Shown: positions 12,561 through 24,394 of the stretch, one piece after another
Layout of the letters: every line of letters begins with the position of its first letter
Position numbering within the stretch: the first letter of the stretch is position 1
Origin: Isoetes taiwanensis
Taxonomy: Eukaryota; Streptophyta; Lycopodiopsida; Isoetales; Isoetaceae
Assembly: GCA_021234155.1 (NCBI GenBank)
Contig: JAJEKV010000492.1
Location: forward strand, 64,001-128,000
Length of the DNA stretch: 64,000 nt
Direction: 5' to 3'
Notes under the pieces: model-generated
What the model was told of the DNA's origin: nothing
The model's input: only the letters and a program-made list of their open reading frames with translations
Database searches by the model: none
Made by a program: the position numbers and the translations under genes

Positions 12561-14100
12561 TATGCATTTCTATGATTGCTCTGTCAAATGTGACATTATA
12601 CTATCATTTGTTGCAAAATAGTCTCTAGCTTGGACTAAAACTTGATAGTATTGCGTAGTAATTCATATCGATGGTCTCATCTCGCAACTTCATTCATTAT
12701 CCCTTTAAACCATTCAAAAATGAAGAGTTTTTATGGAAACATACCTCGATTAGGGGAAGCAAAGGGCGAGAAAAGCTAAGCTTGTCATGGGTCGGACTTC
12801 CCTCTTTGGCTATGGAGGTCCGAATGGTTGTCTTAAATGTTAATGCAAGAATAACCCGTTTGAAGCTATATCAATCCTTTTGAAGCGGAAATTGGCTTTT
12901 GAAGCGGGTAATGCAACCATCGACTCCTTAACCCCCGCGGAATACACGGCCTTGCAAGGATCTAGGGTGTAGAGAATCCTTGAGGAAAGCATGAAAATAG
13001 AAGGAAAAAAAAAGGCGGGGAGCCCTTACCCTATTCCCCTATTCCACAGATATGAGCCAAGTTTCCTTTCGAGCCACCGGATTGGACCGGTGGCGACATG
13101 ATGCTGCTTCTATCAAATCCCCATGGTGCCATTCTTGCAATTTGCAAGGTTTGCCAAAGGTCATCCGATCTCCGATGCCTCTGTTCCTCTTTTTTGGAAG
13201 GCACAGAAGAGAAGTGAAGACCGTGCAAGAGTTTTGGGAATTTTAAATTTTTATTATTTTCTTTAAGTACACGTGTTGTGCCGAGGTCTTTTTTTGAGAC
13301 GGAAATATTAGCCTCAAACAAAAAATAAGACTGCTTTATATATGTTGTGATATATGCATAGAGAAGACCAAATTTATGAACATATTTTAAATAACATGCT
13401 TTATTGAATGTCTCCTTATAAAAACCTTCTATTGCATTGTTTTTTAGTTAAATATTAACATATACATATGGGGGTATTGCACTACATGAATAAACTACTG
13501 GCACATTCGAAAAGACATTAACAAAGCTAAAATCAATCACATTAATCTACTATTCAAGTTCAAAAATTGCACATATGAGTTTTGCTCATTGTAAAGTTTT
13601 ATACGTTCTCAACCATATATACATAATGTTATAAATGATGCAAGCACATATACACATCATCAAATGATACATATGGAATGCCCACCAAATGGGCAATTTT
13701 CTATGCTAAAAATGTCTAAAACCCATCACATAGAACATCGTCAGGCTGAATCTAAATCATCACAAAAGAAGCAAAACCAAACAAATCCACAAAAGAAGCA
13801 AACCGACCTCTTATGATGCAAAAATAGAATAATTCAATGTTAAAAAGAACAATCTAGACGAGAAGCAAAACCTACCTCCATGATGCACACTAATTTTTGC
13901 ATTTCTATAGTTCTAGGATTTATTATTCTTATAGTTAATGAAACCCAAAGGTTTTAACAGCCCTTACGCACAACTTAATGTTGAACTACTAGAATACATG
14001 ACAACTAATGAGATTTTCTCTATGGATTTGACTAATTGTATCATTTTTATGGCAAGGAATTTGAGCTGAACAAGTTTTCCTTCATACATATTCTTAACTT
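12561..14100. other. AT-rich intergenic sequence, no gene seen
   Basis: Two overlapping frames at 13031-13321 show no family motif. From about 13600 the sequence contains the phrase CATATGGAATGCCCACC, related in style to the repeats just before the Helitron end at 26331, so it may be the 3' part of another Helitron that ends at the hairpin at 14103-14119. Confidence 0.3.
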
Positions 14101-14102
14101 AT

Positions 14103-14132
14103 GCCCAGCAACGCTGGGCATTGTTACTATAC
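14103..14132 (+). other. Helitron-type hairpin with degenerate 3' end
   Basis: GCCCAGCAACGCTGGGC (14103-14119) is identical to the hairpin at the end of Helitron copy 2 but in the opposite orientation. The expected CTAG-T is not present: the sequence downstream reads ATTGTTACTATA. It is probably a decayed or interrupted Helitron 3' end. Confidence 0.5.
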
Positions 14133-14655
14133 ATTATAAACATTTTCCGTTTGGGTCTCCTTAGGTTGGTTTGCGCCCTGTGAAATTGTCATTCTCCATG
14201 TTTTGCCTGCTAGGATATCCCATTAAGGTAAGATATAGTTTTTCTCTTCGTTGTTCCTTAATCCTACTCCCAATTCAATAACAATTGCCATTGTAGACAT
14301 AGTTGCCATTGTAGACATATAAGATATATTTTTGCAAACCACTATAACCGCATATTAGACCACTCAAATTTCACAATGGGACATGTTCAAAATTCTGAGA
14401 TAACATATCTACTTTTGGCGTACTCAATTTCTCCACAACCATCAAGACCTACACAATCAAGTTCTAAAAGTCACTACCTCCTACCGAAACGAAGAGGAGC
14501 ATACACAACTTCAACTATAATTAATGTTGCTTCAGTTTAGTAAAGGTACACAATGTAGCATCATATATCTATAGTACAACATCGGAGACCTTCACGGCCA
14601 ATGAAGCTTAAAGAGTTGCTCTATATTATCCTTGCCTCTTCAAATTGTTAGTAAA

Positions 14656-14684
14656 GCCCAGCAATGCCGGGCACCATAACTAGT
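14656..14684 (+). other. Helitron 3' terminus
   Basis: Hairpin GCCCAGCAATGCCGGGC (14656-14672), seven bases, then CTAG (14680-14683) followed by T. This is a well-formed plus-strand Helitron 3' end. The matching 5'-TC end to the left was not found. Confidence 0.75.
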
Positions 14685-14949
14685 CTTATATTATAATGTT
14701 TTGTAATGGACCACGCCCTAATCTGGACGGTTTGGATTCATTCATATCACGTGGCATCATCCTAACCTTTCCTTGCAACTTACCTCTTTTTAGGGTTTCT
14801 TCTTCAATCACTATAGTCGGATAATGCAAACCTCGGTCAAGACTTTCTGAGATGGAGGCTGCTTTGTGGAGCTTGATATCGCTGGGCAATGCGGCTTAAT
14901 CCAAACCTTTAGGGTTTGTTTAGCTTCCATTTCGTAGTAATTAGATCTT

Positions 14950-15290
14950 CGGCTTCATTTGGCTAGGCGCTTGGTCGAGGTTGGTGTGAAGGATGCGTTT
15001 GGGGTTCCAGGGGATTTAAACCTGGTTCTGCTTGATGAGCTTATTGCAGCTTATTGCGATTTATTGAGTTATGCTGCCATTGGCTATGCCAGATCCAAAG
15101 GGGTTGGAGCCGTTGTTGTCACCTTTACTGTTGGAGGCCATAGCCATTGTTGTCTGAACGCCATAGCCGGTTGTCTGAAGGCCAAAGAGGCCATAGCCGT
15201 TGTTGTCTAAACGCCATAGCCGGTTCGAGCCTAACAGTGAGAACCTTCCTGTCATCTGCATAGTTGGAGCCTAATCTCGGATGTAATATT
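14950..15290 (+). pseudogene. pyruvate decarboxylase N-terminal fragment
   Basis: The first ~80 codons follow the N-terminal thiamine-diphosphate-binding domain of plant pyruvate decarboxylase, the fermentation enzyme that turns pyruvate into acetaldehyde. They include [20 protein letters not shown], then [19 protein letters not shown] and NAIAG. After a stop near 15207 the next expected piece, SENLPVICIVG, appears at about 15237-15271, one base out of frame. About twelve residues expected after LLDELIA are missing, and an imperfect local duplication (15138-15180 versus 15181-15225) interrupts the NAIAG region. Only the N-terminal ~100 of roughly 600 residues are present, so this is a broken, non-functional copy. 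It may have been captured or retroposed. Two further coding-like stretches to the right (15420-15520 and 15570-15710) do not clearly belong to the same gene. Confidence 0.8.
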
Positions 15291-15419
15291 ATTAGGTAAT
15301 CCCACACCCACAGACATGAGATTGTTGTTCTGGGCATCTTCAGTTGTGTTTTTCAAAGAATTACATTCCAGCTACACAAATGTTGCATCAGCATTATAAT
15401 CACGACATCTACATTTTTT

Positions 15420-15730
15420 TTTTGTGATGGCAGGACGCCCCTCCTTTGGCAGGTAACATGATTGAATTCCAGGATATTGCATGGGCTCACAGCGCCTATG
15501 CATGGTCGATTATCAAGGTGACTTACAATTTCCTTCTCAATAACCTTTTAAACCCTCAAAATTAGTATTCAGAAGTAAGATCTCGCGTGATAGCATTACT
15601 GGACAAATATGCCAACTTGGATCTCAACCTGGATAGTCTTTTGGATCTTGCTGAAATGTATAAGAACAAAAGGTCAAAATATGATTCCTTTATAGAAAGT
15701 CAGATATATGTGGAAAATCGTGAAGAATAG
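15420..15730 (+). pseudogene. unrecognised coding-like fragments
   Basis: Two open stretches flanked by intron-like sequence can be read: one starting DAPPLAGNMIEFQDIAWAHS, and one containing VRSRVIALLDKYANLDLNLD, followed soon by a stop. The composition looks coding, but I do not recognise the family. They lie between the pyruvate decarboxylase fragment and the repeat at 15839. Confidence 0.3.
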
Positions 15731-15838
15731 CCTACTTATTATCCTGCTGAAATTGCAATAGCTTTTCATGGCCATGCTGTAATTGAAGTTTTCGACCTTA
15801 GCATTCCATTCCACGCTTCCACAACTTCTCAGCGCACC

Positions 15839-16091
15839 ATCTGTGCATGACTTGGCATTATACATACTTGAGGTTCTAGATAAACGTCTGCAATTACTGA
15901 GCCCTCAGTAGTCATTATCTAAGCTTGTCTAGTATCATCATTACTGCAAAGGTTTTTCCCTTGAAAACCTTTCGAGGCAGGGGTTTTTTAATCCTAGTAG
16001 TAATGATTGTACTAGCCCATTGTATGGGTCCCATGACCTATTGGTCTTCGTGGACGTTAAAAAAACTATTCTATTCTATTCTATTCTATTC
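15839..16091 (+). mobile_element. LINE/SINE-type 3' end with (TTCTA)n tail, copy 1
   Basis: About 230 bp plus a TTCTA microsatellite tail (16068-16091) match 61257-61503 on the opposite strand with no difference that I can see outside the tail length. A low-complexity tail at one end is typical of a LINE 3' UTR or a SINE mobilised by one. No target duplication is obvious. Confidence 0.65.
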
Positions 16092-16219
16092 TTTGATACA
16101 TAAGAAAGTTTCAAGAAGTAATGGCCTCATTGTTGAAGATTTTGTTGAAGCTTGCATTATAGAAGAGGGTAAAGTGGCCGCACCCAAGAAGAAGAGAAAA
16201 ACAAATCGCCTGCTTTAGG
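16092..16219 (+). pseudogene. unrecognised C-terminal exon with nuclear-localisation-like motif
   Basis: Directly after the TTCTA tail, an open frame of about 40 codons reads VEDFVEACIIEEGKVAAPKK and continues into KRKT before a stop at 16217-16219. PKKKRKT is a classical monopartite nuclear localisation motif. The stretch looks like the last exon of a gene that the repeat inserted into or beside. The family is not recognised. Confidence 0.35.
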
Positions 16220-18110
16220 AAAACTGCCTACTACTAGCATTTCCCCTACACATATGTTTTACATAGCTAGATATTTAGCAACTTTATGTTCAGCATATAA
16301 CAGCTAAATGCAGACAGAAGTTTTTGGCTGATTTAATTTCATGCACCAATGTAGGTATCAAGGGACCAGGCCGCAGGATGCTGTGGAAGGTTCTTTAAAA
16401 TTCTACTATGTTCTCCAGAAATAGACAGTAAGTGCAGGTAGCTCTTTCACGTGCGACAAATAACACTTTGACAGAACAAAATACCCAATCAGGCAAATTA
16501 GTTGATTTAAAAGGAGAATCATAATGAATCAATTACCCCCATTGTTGCTGCCAGAAATGTTAGTATTGTTGCAAAAAATGTTTGTATTTCTCTGTACAAC
16601 TTGTTGTTGCCATAGCAAAGATGTTTGAATTAGAGACGTAATCAATTTTAGAAAACTACTTTATCTAATGAAGTGTGTTATTATTGGTTGTAATGCAATA
16701 TCCTTTGAATTGTGAAGGTAAGCTATGTTTGAAGGCAAAAGAAATGGTATTTATAGTGCAATAAGACTTCTAAGGAATTAGACATTATTGTGGCCACACC
16801 TTTTGAATTGAATGTTCACACCCAGCCCCAGATGGTGTATATGGCTCTGCAACTCCCAAAAGGTAGAATGTGAATTTTAATTTGTTGCTCATGAAAATAG
16901 GTGCAGAGGGGGTACTTCCATGTGTTGGCCAAGGATTATACCCAGTGGGACAGAGGGGGTACTTCCATGTGTTGGCCAAGGATTATACCCAGTGGGACAT
17001 ATGCACACAATGGGAGGCAGTTCAAACCCTTAGACGCAAAAGAAGCACGCACTATGTTATAACCTTTAATAGCAAAAATTTGAATCATCTAAGCTTTTAT
17101 ATTATTGATTACTTACATATAACATTTAATAACACAAATCTGAATCATCTAAGCTTTCATATCTATCTATCTTTTAAATTTGGTTTTTCCGGTTTAGAGA
17201 AAAACTTTTTGGATTTTTTTTTTAACTGATTTCCTAAGGTTTTGGGGCTTTTGGATGCCGGAAAAAAAACCCGATTATCCAAAAATCGAGAGAAAGCCCG
17301 AGATTTTTTTTGCAATGTGAGAGAAGGCCCGAGATTTTTTTTTCCATGTGATTTTTTTTTGTGTTCCGATGTTTTCGATCTCTTCCTATTCTTACCCGAT
17401 TCCACTTGGCGATTGATTGCATGTGACGATTGCTCAAAGCTCAAGGTTTCTCATCTCGCAAAGACCTTTGTCCAACATGATCTCCCAGTTGTCAGGGGTA
17501 GCATGTCGTTTTTCGACTGTAAGTTGCCGATCTTTCTTAGCTTCTGCGTTAAATCTTTCTTTTGTTTGATTGACAGATGCCTTCTTTATCATAGTTCAAA
17601 TCTTCCACATTTTGGTCTGAACACATGAACACATGTGCGTTTTTATATCCTTTAGTTCTTCTTTTCATGAATATTATCATTATCTAAGAGCTCTGTGTCT
17701 AGGCTTGACGCCATGCAAGAGAACTTATTATGCAAGAACAGTTTTGTATAAATTTCTGAAATGTGTCTTGAGGATTTTGATGGCAGTTTCGATGGGTCAG
17801 AGGATGGGTGGAATAAAATCATGTCTATTTGTCATGCGACCTGAAAATTGCAAGCATGGCAACCCTGGTGATGGTAACCAGGCCAATCCAAGCATCTCGA
17901 TTTGTCTCTGATGGAATAAGTATGGCTCGCCCTCAAACTGCAATAATTGCTGGAGCTTGGTGGAATTGTTACTGTAGTATACTGTTGGCAAGCAAGCATG
18001 TAAGATATCTGATCACTTCCGTTGGCACTCTTGGGCAAGCATTTCTTTCTCAAAATGATCAACGTCCATGCTCTTTTACAGGTTTTCGAGGTTTGTTTGT
18101 GGGCAAAGGT
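16220..18110. other. intergenic or gene-relic sequence
   Basis: It contains a perfect 47 bp tandem duplication (16904-16950 and 16951-16997, unit starting CAGAGGGGGTACTTCCATG) and poly-T-rich DNA around 17200-17360. Short plus-strand frames at 17242-17628 and 17829-18182 have no recognised motif. Confidence 0.35.
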
Positions 18111-18353
18111 TTTCAGTCTGGGAGCTCCATGAATGGCAGAGGTATGTGGCTTGCCAGAAATCTAAGATACTTGAAATTTTGAGTAGGTTTATGTCTTCCC
18201 ATTGCAACAAAGCATCTACAATACCGCAAAGGTTTTTCCACCGGGGAGCTCCATGAATAGCAGAGGTATGTGGTTTGCCAGAAATCTAAGATACTTGAAA
18301 GTTTGAGTAGGTTTATGTCTTCCCGTTGCAACAAAGCATCTACAATACATTTC
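18111..18353. repeat. ~125 bp tandem duplication
   Basis: Two adjacent copies (18111-18235 and 18236-18353) share GGGAGCTCCATGAATRGCAG and the downstream TTTATGTCTTCCC. They differ at a few positions. Confidence 0.85.
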
Positions 18354-21300
18354 TTCTCGGTTATTGTCTTGCTGCTTGCTTGGCTAATGATTATTATGCA
18401 TTGCATGAAGCCAGACATAAAAGCATGTCTTTGCACATGTAGAAATAGGACTACGGATATCAATCTTGGCTCTCTTAAGTTTTTCTTCTTTTCTCTATGG
18501 TTCTTTTTGCAAGTTGTTGCTGCTCGGGGAAACAACTACATCTTTTGCTGCCTTTTGGAGGTGCTTTATGTTCAGCTATGGTTAGATCTACACTCTGACA
18601 ATGATTAGCTATTGCAAATATGTTTTGATAAGTACATTTTTAGGTCTAAGGCATGAATCTCAGACTCTTAGGAGTCAAGACACGTATGCCAGTATAGTTT
18701 CATCATGGCATACTCCTTTTCAATTGCTAGGTATGCAGGCAGAACCATATGCACACCTTATAGGTTTAATCTAGGTGATTCCTTAAAGTGCAATAGAGTT
18801 ATCGTCTGTTTCTATGAAGTTTAATCTCAGCTTGCTCTTTTTTACATGGAACTGTGTAAGATGTTCATTTGGGGCAGTTGTCATATTGCTCACACATATG
18901 GCTTCTCATTTTGCAGGTAGATTGAATACCGAAAATGTCATTGCTTTCTTCTCCAGATATGCTAGAGCATTGGATTTAGAGATCTAGCTGTGATTTGTGA
19001 TTTGTGCTTTGGCTCTATATGGGCTTTGATTTGGCCACAAGATGGCCATAACTTAAAGTAGATCTATTAAAAAAGTAATTTCAGTCAAGACTCCTTAGGT
19101 TTGCATGGAAGTTTGTCTGTTCAATTTCTTTTAGGTTGATTTTCCTAAGGTTTGAGGGCCACTGTGTTTGATACTTCAAATTTGATAGGGAGAGTAATAT
19201 TTTCTAGCTTACAGGTTACAAGAACACAAGATCTTTGGCTACATTTGAGGACGAAGTGCCAATCTTATTTGCATGTGCAGTTGTTTTAAGAAGCAAACTT
19301 CTGTCTGTATTCTGAATATATGATAATGGCCTTCCTTCCTTGGTACAAGCTGAATCATCTCATGCCAACATGTAGGCATCTTAGTTTCAGAATAGATGGC
19401 TCTTTTCTAAATTTTGTTCGCATGCAGGGACACATTAACTTCTTCTGACTTTATTGATATAAGCAACATTTTATTGCAATGCTTCTTTGAGCAATTGCAC
19501 ACCATCTATGTCTCTAGGTAAGCATCTCAGCTTTCTGTCCATTGCTTTCCATTTTATGCAAATAAAAGCTTAAGGTTGCACTGCCATGGGATCCTATTCC
19601 ACAGTTGCATGAAGAGTTATCGTTTAGTAGATTGCATTGTCCAGGGCTAATGCTTTCTCTATTTCTTGGTTCCAGCTTATCAGAAAAGGGCAAATTTCTT
19701 TAGAATGCTATAAATGGATCGTGTCTGTACATCTTTTTTATTCTACATCAAGTCGAGGGGCTAACATATTAATTGATTGTAGGCCTATTGGCAGCAAGGA
19801 GCAGGTTGCTGCAAAATGCTATAAGTTGGGCCAGATACGTATGCCTTTTATCAAAGTTGCATTTGGTTGTACATCATGAAATGTTTGCAGTAACAAAATC
19901 CTGTTATGACATGATATTTTTCTCTGCCATAGTGGTCTTCTTCTATGCCTTTATTAATTAGGGTACAAAGGCTGTCCTAACACCATGGATATACGATATT
20001 TGGAGTTAGGGAGAAACAAGCCATGGATGGTATTTTTCTTTTTTTGCAATAGCCATTTATTTTCATGTTTACGGCGCATATTCATGACCAATATTATGAC
20101 CTTACGAGAGTATATATATACAGATCCACATGATCTGACCTAAGAATAGAAACCTTAATCAAGAACATGGCGTCAAAGGTATCATTCTGCATATTCTTTC
20201 CTTCCTTGAATTGAGCATTCTTAGTCACCTGTTTTGAGTAGGGAACATAGGACGGTTACCTGGAGTGTCTTTGTGGATTATTTATAAGCAAGCCAGGAAT
20301 AATTCATAGTGAGGATTTAGAGTATAACAAGAAAGATAACCCTATGTTACATGTGTCAAATTGCACTATATTCAAAGTATTAACACAATTTAACGACATT
20401 CTTTTGTGGAGATCCAAATTATTTCATGTTATCTTATTTGTAGGTTTGAGAGAGTTGTTTTAATATATTCTGACTTGCTTCTATGATGCAGGCTCCAGTT
20501 AAAAAAATGTGTTTCAGGAAATGCAGAGCATGTTGCAATCTAACATAAACATGTCAACTGTTGCTGGGTGCAAACGAGGTCAAACATGACTTTGCCATCC
20601 CCAAAGAAATGCAAACGAAGTGTATACAAAACATAGAGTTATCCTTTTAATCTCTCATAGTTAATAGTGTAGGCTGATGTTCTGACTAATGGTGGTCCTA
20701 GAAGAAAAGGTTCAACTGAAAAGTCTTGCAGTTGTCGAGATGGAGCCTTTCCAACCTCCACATGCACTATGTGCAATGTGATTTCTGCTATAATAAAGAT
20801 ATTCTTATTGAAATTTCTTGAAAATCCAATGTACAATCATCAAGCCTTTTGCACATGGCTATGACAATTCATAAATAGTTCTGCCATTTTCTCAGCCAAT
20901 TTGTTACAACTGTGCTCTTAGTTTTCCATCAGACTTAACCTTTCTTATGTCCTCTTAGTTTTGCATCAGGCTTAACCTTTTTCTTTTCTTCACGCTTAAC
21001 CTTGCTTTAAGGGGTAAGTGCCACGTGATTGACCTTGCTTTAGGGGCTTGATCTTGCTTTAGGTGCGCATCACACGACAAATGACCAGAAACGTTTTTAC
21101 CATAAACGTTTTGGCTCAAAATGTGAGCCACGAAGGGATGCAACGAGGCACAATTTGTTTTTAATGATTATCCAAATTTTGGATGAACATATGGAATGTC
21201 AATATAATTCTTTATCCAAAGTGCTTCAGATCCATTTGATGCTAATGTTTTTATGGAACTTAATGCTAATGTTCCTATGAGACCACCATTTAGAATTACA

Positions 21301-24300
21301 AGTGTATCTTTGAGTTTTTCTTATTGGAGTCTGATGTGATATAAGACGTACTCTATATGGCTTCTATGAAGACGAATTGGATTCTTTCGTACCTCTATTC
21401 TAACTCCCTCTTTTTACCATAGCAACACTGCAAAGCTTGACCTGAGTTATGAGCTTCCTCTTCCAAGTTTTCTATTACATTTGTCTAAGCTATAATTAAA
21501 GTTTTAAAAGACTAAAGCATTTTCATTTAATTTTCAGTGTATCGACAAAGTTCCTCTTCATGGAAGGGAGTATTAGTTCTATTAGTTGAAAGGTAGTATA
21601 TTATATGTATATTATAACTTGGAACTAGACAACGTCTGATCAAATGCTATTTAGGCCATCTATAATGCAATTCTTATTCCACATTGTCTACATGGCTTAC
21701 ATATGTGGCAATGTCAGAATTTGTTCTTAAAGGCAAGAAAAAATCCTTCTAGCTCTACCATTCAAAGTAGTTGTATACTTTCATACCATATATAAAGCAG
21801 TGTATTTTCTGTTCTTAAAAAATAAGGAGCTAATTTTTTCGGGAGCAGCCACCGGCGCCGACATTACATTTTTTTCTTCATTTCAAAAAAAATAATTAAG
21901 GTAATATTTCTTGCCTAAGACATGACACCACTTCTTTTCCCCTTTTTTTTGCTCGAGCTGCGGCGATGGCCCATTGATGGCCCGAGGGTGCTCATCGCAA
22001 TTGATGGCCTGGAGGCTCTTTGAGGGTGCTTTTCTTTCTTCTAACTCCATTGTGTGCCATGGCGGATGGTCTAGAGTCCCTTCCCTCACGTGGGAGGTTT
22101 GGATACAAAGGTTTTGGCACGAGGTATGGCTCCTCGGGCCGAGTAGATGCTTAAAGGTTTGCAAGGCCTTAACCGGCTCGACTCGAGATAGTATCATGCC
22201 TTAAATGGTTCCAAAGGCTGTTTGAATATGGCAAGCATATTTAAATCCGGCAAAAACTATGGCCATTGCCACTTTGCCTTAGCCTAGATTATGCTGGAAT
22301 CCATAAAGTTCGGGGGCCGGTTCAGCATGCTCGTCTAGAAAGGGGCCGCAGAAGAGCTTAATAATCGGTAAACGGATTAAGAACCGGATCTTCGTGCTCT
22401 TTTGCATAATGGAGGAGGCCTACCCGTAGGGCTGATTTGCTTTATTTCGACCAACGGCGGGATGGATGGTCAATAGTAGCCTCCTTCCCGGATTTGCCCC
22501 TTCAAGCCGGATTTGCCTTCTCGCCTCCAAATGATGGTCCGCTTCCTCCGGAATGCTCTATACGCTCTAATCAGCCGCCCTCCCACAACCACTCCGGTTG
22601 ACTCTTCCCCTCGACGGCTCCTCCTTCGTTCGGCCTCCTTCAACCGTAAGTAACCCTTGTTTGCCTTCATGCCTTTTCCATTCAAAAGGCTTTTGCTCCT
22701 AGCCCTTGGATCATTCCAATCTCAATCTCTACCCTTGGTTTTATTTTAATAACATCTCTTTTCTTCAACCATTAAAATAATATAACCCCTAAGGTTTATA
22801 ACTTGGAAAACATCCCAACATGCTAATATGACCCGTTTTGTGAAACTTAACATGATAAGATCATATGGCATTGCTCCTTTGATCATATTTTCACCCAAAA
22901 TGCACGCTTTGAACAAATTATTCCTTCTACACGACCACATAAAAATATCGGAGAAAGGTAAACTTACCGCTCTAAAAACAAGTTGACCACAGTGAAGACA
23001 AATTTCGACCGAGATGAAAATATGTACCTCTATAACCCACCATTAAACGAAAGCACGTAGCTTGCACGGAGCATCTTCTTCCCCAGGGGTATTTCCTTTC
23101 AAAGGAAGGCCTAGAAAAGCCAAGGGAGATAGGTTTTGTTTCTTCTCAAAGGGTTATGAAGGTGGACTGGAGAAAAATTATCACTCTTTAATGCCCTTTT
23201 TGGTTTCTTTTTTCTGATATCCATGATCAAGATCTATTGATCCGCTAAGGATTTCCATGAGCCATCAAGGGAGAGTTTATTCTCCAAAGGTCCGCTTTGT
23301 TATCAATCACAATGAGGTATCATATAGTAATAGTAGTGCTCTTGTTTTCTTTTATGCTTGTGCGAGAACATAGTGCTTTTAGGCCATAGTTACAACTCCA
23401 ATACTTAAATGCAGCTCTATTCTCTTTCCTAGTTAATGGGATTCTCCCACTTGGGTTTAAAACCGTGTGATGAGTGATGGATTGTGTCCGGTTGACTTCA
23501 AAATTGTTCTTGACCAAGAAGTGTAAAATATCATTATGTTTTTATATTGACTATTTGTGCCCAATTTTGGGGGGTTTGGAAACTTGGAAGTGAGGGCTTA
23601 CACAAATGCACTAGCAGGATTTATATTTGGGTAAACATGGCCTTTTTGAAAAAAAATAAAAAAGCTTGAGATTTCAAATGAATAAAGTGTGCAATGACAC
23701 AACATTAGTTTAATGCCTAACATGTTCTTACAACTAAATTATGTGGGTGTATATCATCAAAAATCTAGGACATGCACACCTTTTTCTACCCTCACTAACT
23801 GCTAGTGGAGGCCATGCACATTTTGACAAGGATATCACTTATTCCATCCTAATTCCTAAACAAGTCCACAAAATAAATTGTGACAGATAGACCAACAATA
23901 TTAGAAGGTATATCTTTGTAAAAAGATTAGATATCATCACAATTGTTTTACTCTGCACGATCATCAACTTTGCTATCCAATAAATTAGTGATTACTATAA
24001 ACAAGCACTCGTCCATTGGGCCCAAACTAGAAGAAAAGAGGAAAATTCACAAACCACAATTTCCTACTATATTGATGCACATAATTAAATCCAATATGAC
24101 TTGAGTTGTGACGAACACAATAGGAATTAAATCCAACTTGGCTTGAGATATTAGGAACACAATAGGCGATATCAACTCCCTAATAAAGTGTTTGAATATG
24201 TAGTTCCCACAAATGTAGAAAGAGTCTCCAACCATAAAAAACGTTGCATATTCTCCTCCAAGGGTGCGAAACCTTAACTTTTGCATCGTATATCTTATAT

Positions 24301-24347
24301 ACAACACAAGGTGGCCTCTGCACTGGACTGGACGCGATAAGTTGGTG
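18354..24347. other. long AT-rich stretch, no supported gene
   Basis: No open frame carries a recognisable family motif. 21880-22700 is richer in G+C and shows many CGG/CCG and few CAG/CTG, like Helitron copy 1. The rest resembles intron or intergenic plant DNA. A short direct repeat (CTTAGTTTTSCATC, AGRCTTAACC) lies at 20917-20982. Confidence 0.4.
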
Positions 24348-24394
24348 AAGAGAAACGTTCGCGGCGGCCGCTAGGCCGCCGCGATAAGTTTCTT
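24348..24394. repeat. 47 bp GC-rich palindrome, relative of 10588-10630
   Basis: The core CGCGGCGGCCGCTAGGCCGC, continuing into CGCG, is flanked by AAGAGAAACGTT and ATAAGTTTCTT. Its reverse complement aligns with the 10588-10630 palindrome along its whole length, including the AT-rich outer arms. Confidence 0.7.

Noticed and set aside
14950-16219. One continuous pyruvate decarboxylase gene
   Set aside because: The stretches after 15420 do not follow the pyruvate decarboxylase sequence as I know it, and the LINE-type tail and a separate NLS-bearing exon lie between them.
22470-22685. Arg/Gly-rich minus-strand protein
   Set aside because: Low-complexity basic composition in a region with probable consensus errors. 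There is no motif, start context or neighbour to support a gene.
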